This document shows positions 63,941-64,000 of a stretch of 64,000 nt of DNA, one piece after another. The DNA comes from Roseomonas sp. GTDB lineage: Bacteria > Pseudomonadota > Alphaproteobacteria > Acetobacterales > Acetobacteraceae. A model generated the notes under the pieces. It worked only from the letters and a program-made list of their open reading frames with translations, searched no databases and had not been told where the DNA came from. The first letter of the stretch is position 1. Every line of letters begins with the position of its first letter. The stretch is from the NCBI GenBank assembly GCA_031180725.1, contig JAPSLO010000007.1, forward strand, positions 62,001-126,000, in the 5' to 3' direction. Position numbers and translations under genes: made by a program.

Positions 63941-64000
63941 CCTCCGGCCGACGGCCGTGCTAGACCCTGCCCAGGCCGTGCGGCTCCCGCCGCCCGGCCT

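Overview
The window is 64 kb of very GC-rich (about 68-70% by eye) chromosomal DNA, densely packed with co-directional genes that often overlap by 4 bp. Several features point to an alphaproteobacterium, most likely an Acetobacteraceae member of the Roseomonas type: a circularly permuted two-piece tmRNA gene, hydantoinase/oxoprolinase genes, Bug-type and Liv-type solute-binding proteins, paired M81 (MlrC) metallopeptidases, and alphaproteobacterial-style IlvB, SspB and HflKC. The genus is an inference. I see no insertion sequence, prophage, CRISPR array or tRNA.

Layout. 1-1.2 kb: the 3' end of cheA and a FAS1 lipoprotein. 1.3-15.9 kb: a long minus-strand catabolic operon running livK-livH-livM-livG-livF, MmgE/PrpD, hyuB, hyuA, an isochorismatase-fold protein, an FAD oxidoreductase and a molybdenum hydroxylase large subunit, with a divergent MarR regulator and a palindrome between. 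15.9-20.8 kb: a small coiled-coil protein, an EamA exporter, an NMT1-type binding protein coupled to an amidohydrolase, and an orphan Bug binding protein. 20.9-25.2 kb: glycolate oxidase glcD-glcE-glcF with an odd 381-bp gap. 25.3-27.5 kb: rpmJ, an acyl-CoA dehydrogenase homologue and a DUF533 protein. 27.6-33.2 kb: a GNAT, M81, M20, M20 operon next to a decayed oligopeptide ABC ATPase. 33.3-40.9 kb: an HDAC-like deacetylase, comM, parC, a decayed Na/Ca antiporter, recO and a DUF882 peptidase.

41-53.6 kb holds branched-chain amino acid synthesis: leuA with a putative leucine leader peptide and attenuator, and ilvB-ilvN-ilvC downstream of miaA. Between them lie an I78 inhibitor/puuE pair, a flavin amine oxidase and an Asp/Glu racemase-like gene. 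Then come serB and the envelope protein quality-control set hflK-hflC-degP. 56.1-64 kb: mrp, an FMN-dependent monooxygenase, a second M81 gene, fumA, sspB, the tmRNA gene ssrA and an alpha/beta hydrolase.

Two themes stand out. First, the livKHMGF-prpD-hyuBA-FAD-Mo cluster looks like a complete uptake-and-degradation unit for an unidentified small carboxylate, amide or cyclic amide under MarR control. Second, ssrA, which encodes the degradation tag, lies directly upstream of sspB, which encodes the adaptor that delivers tagged proteins to ClpXP; the ssrA gene is non-coding and could only be recognised from its tag reading frame and permuted tRNA-like ends.
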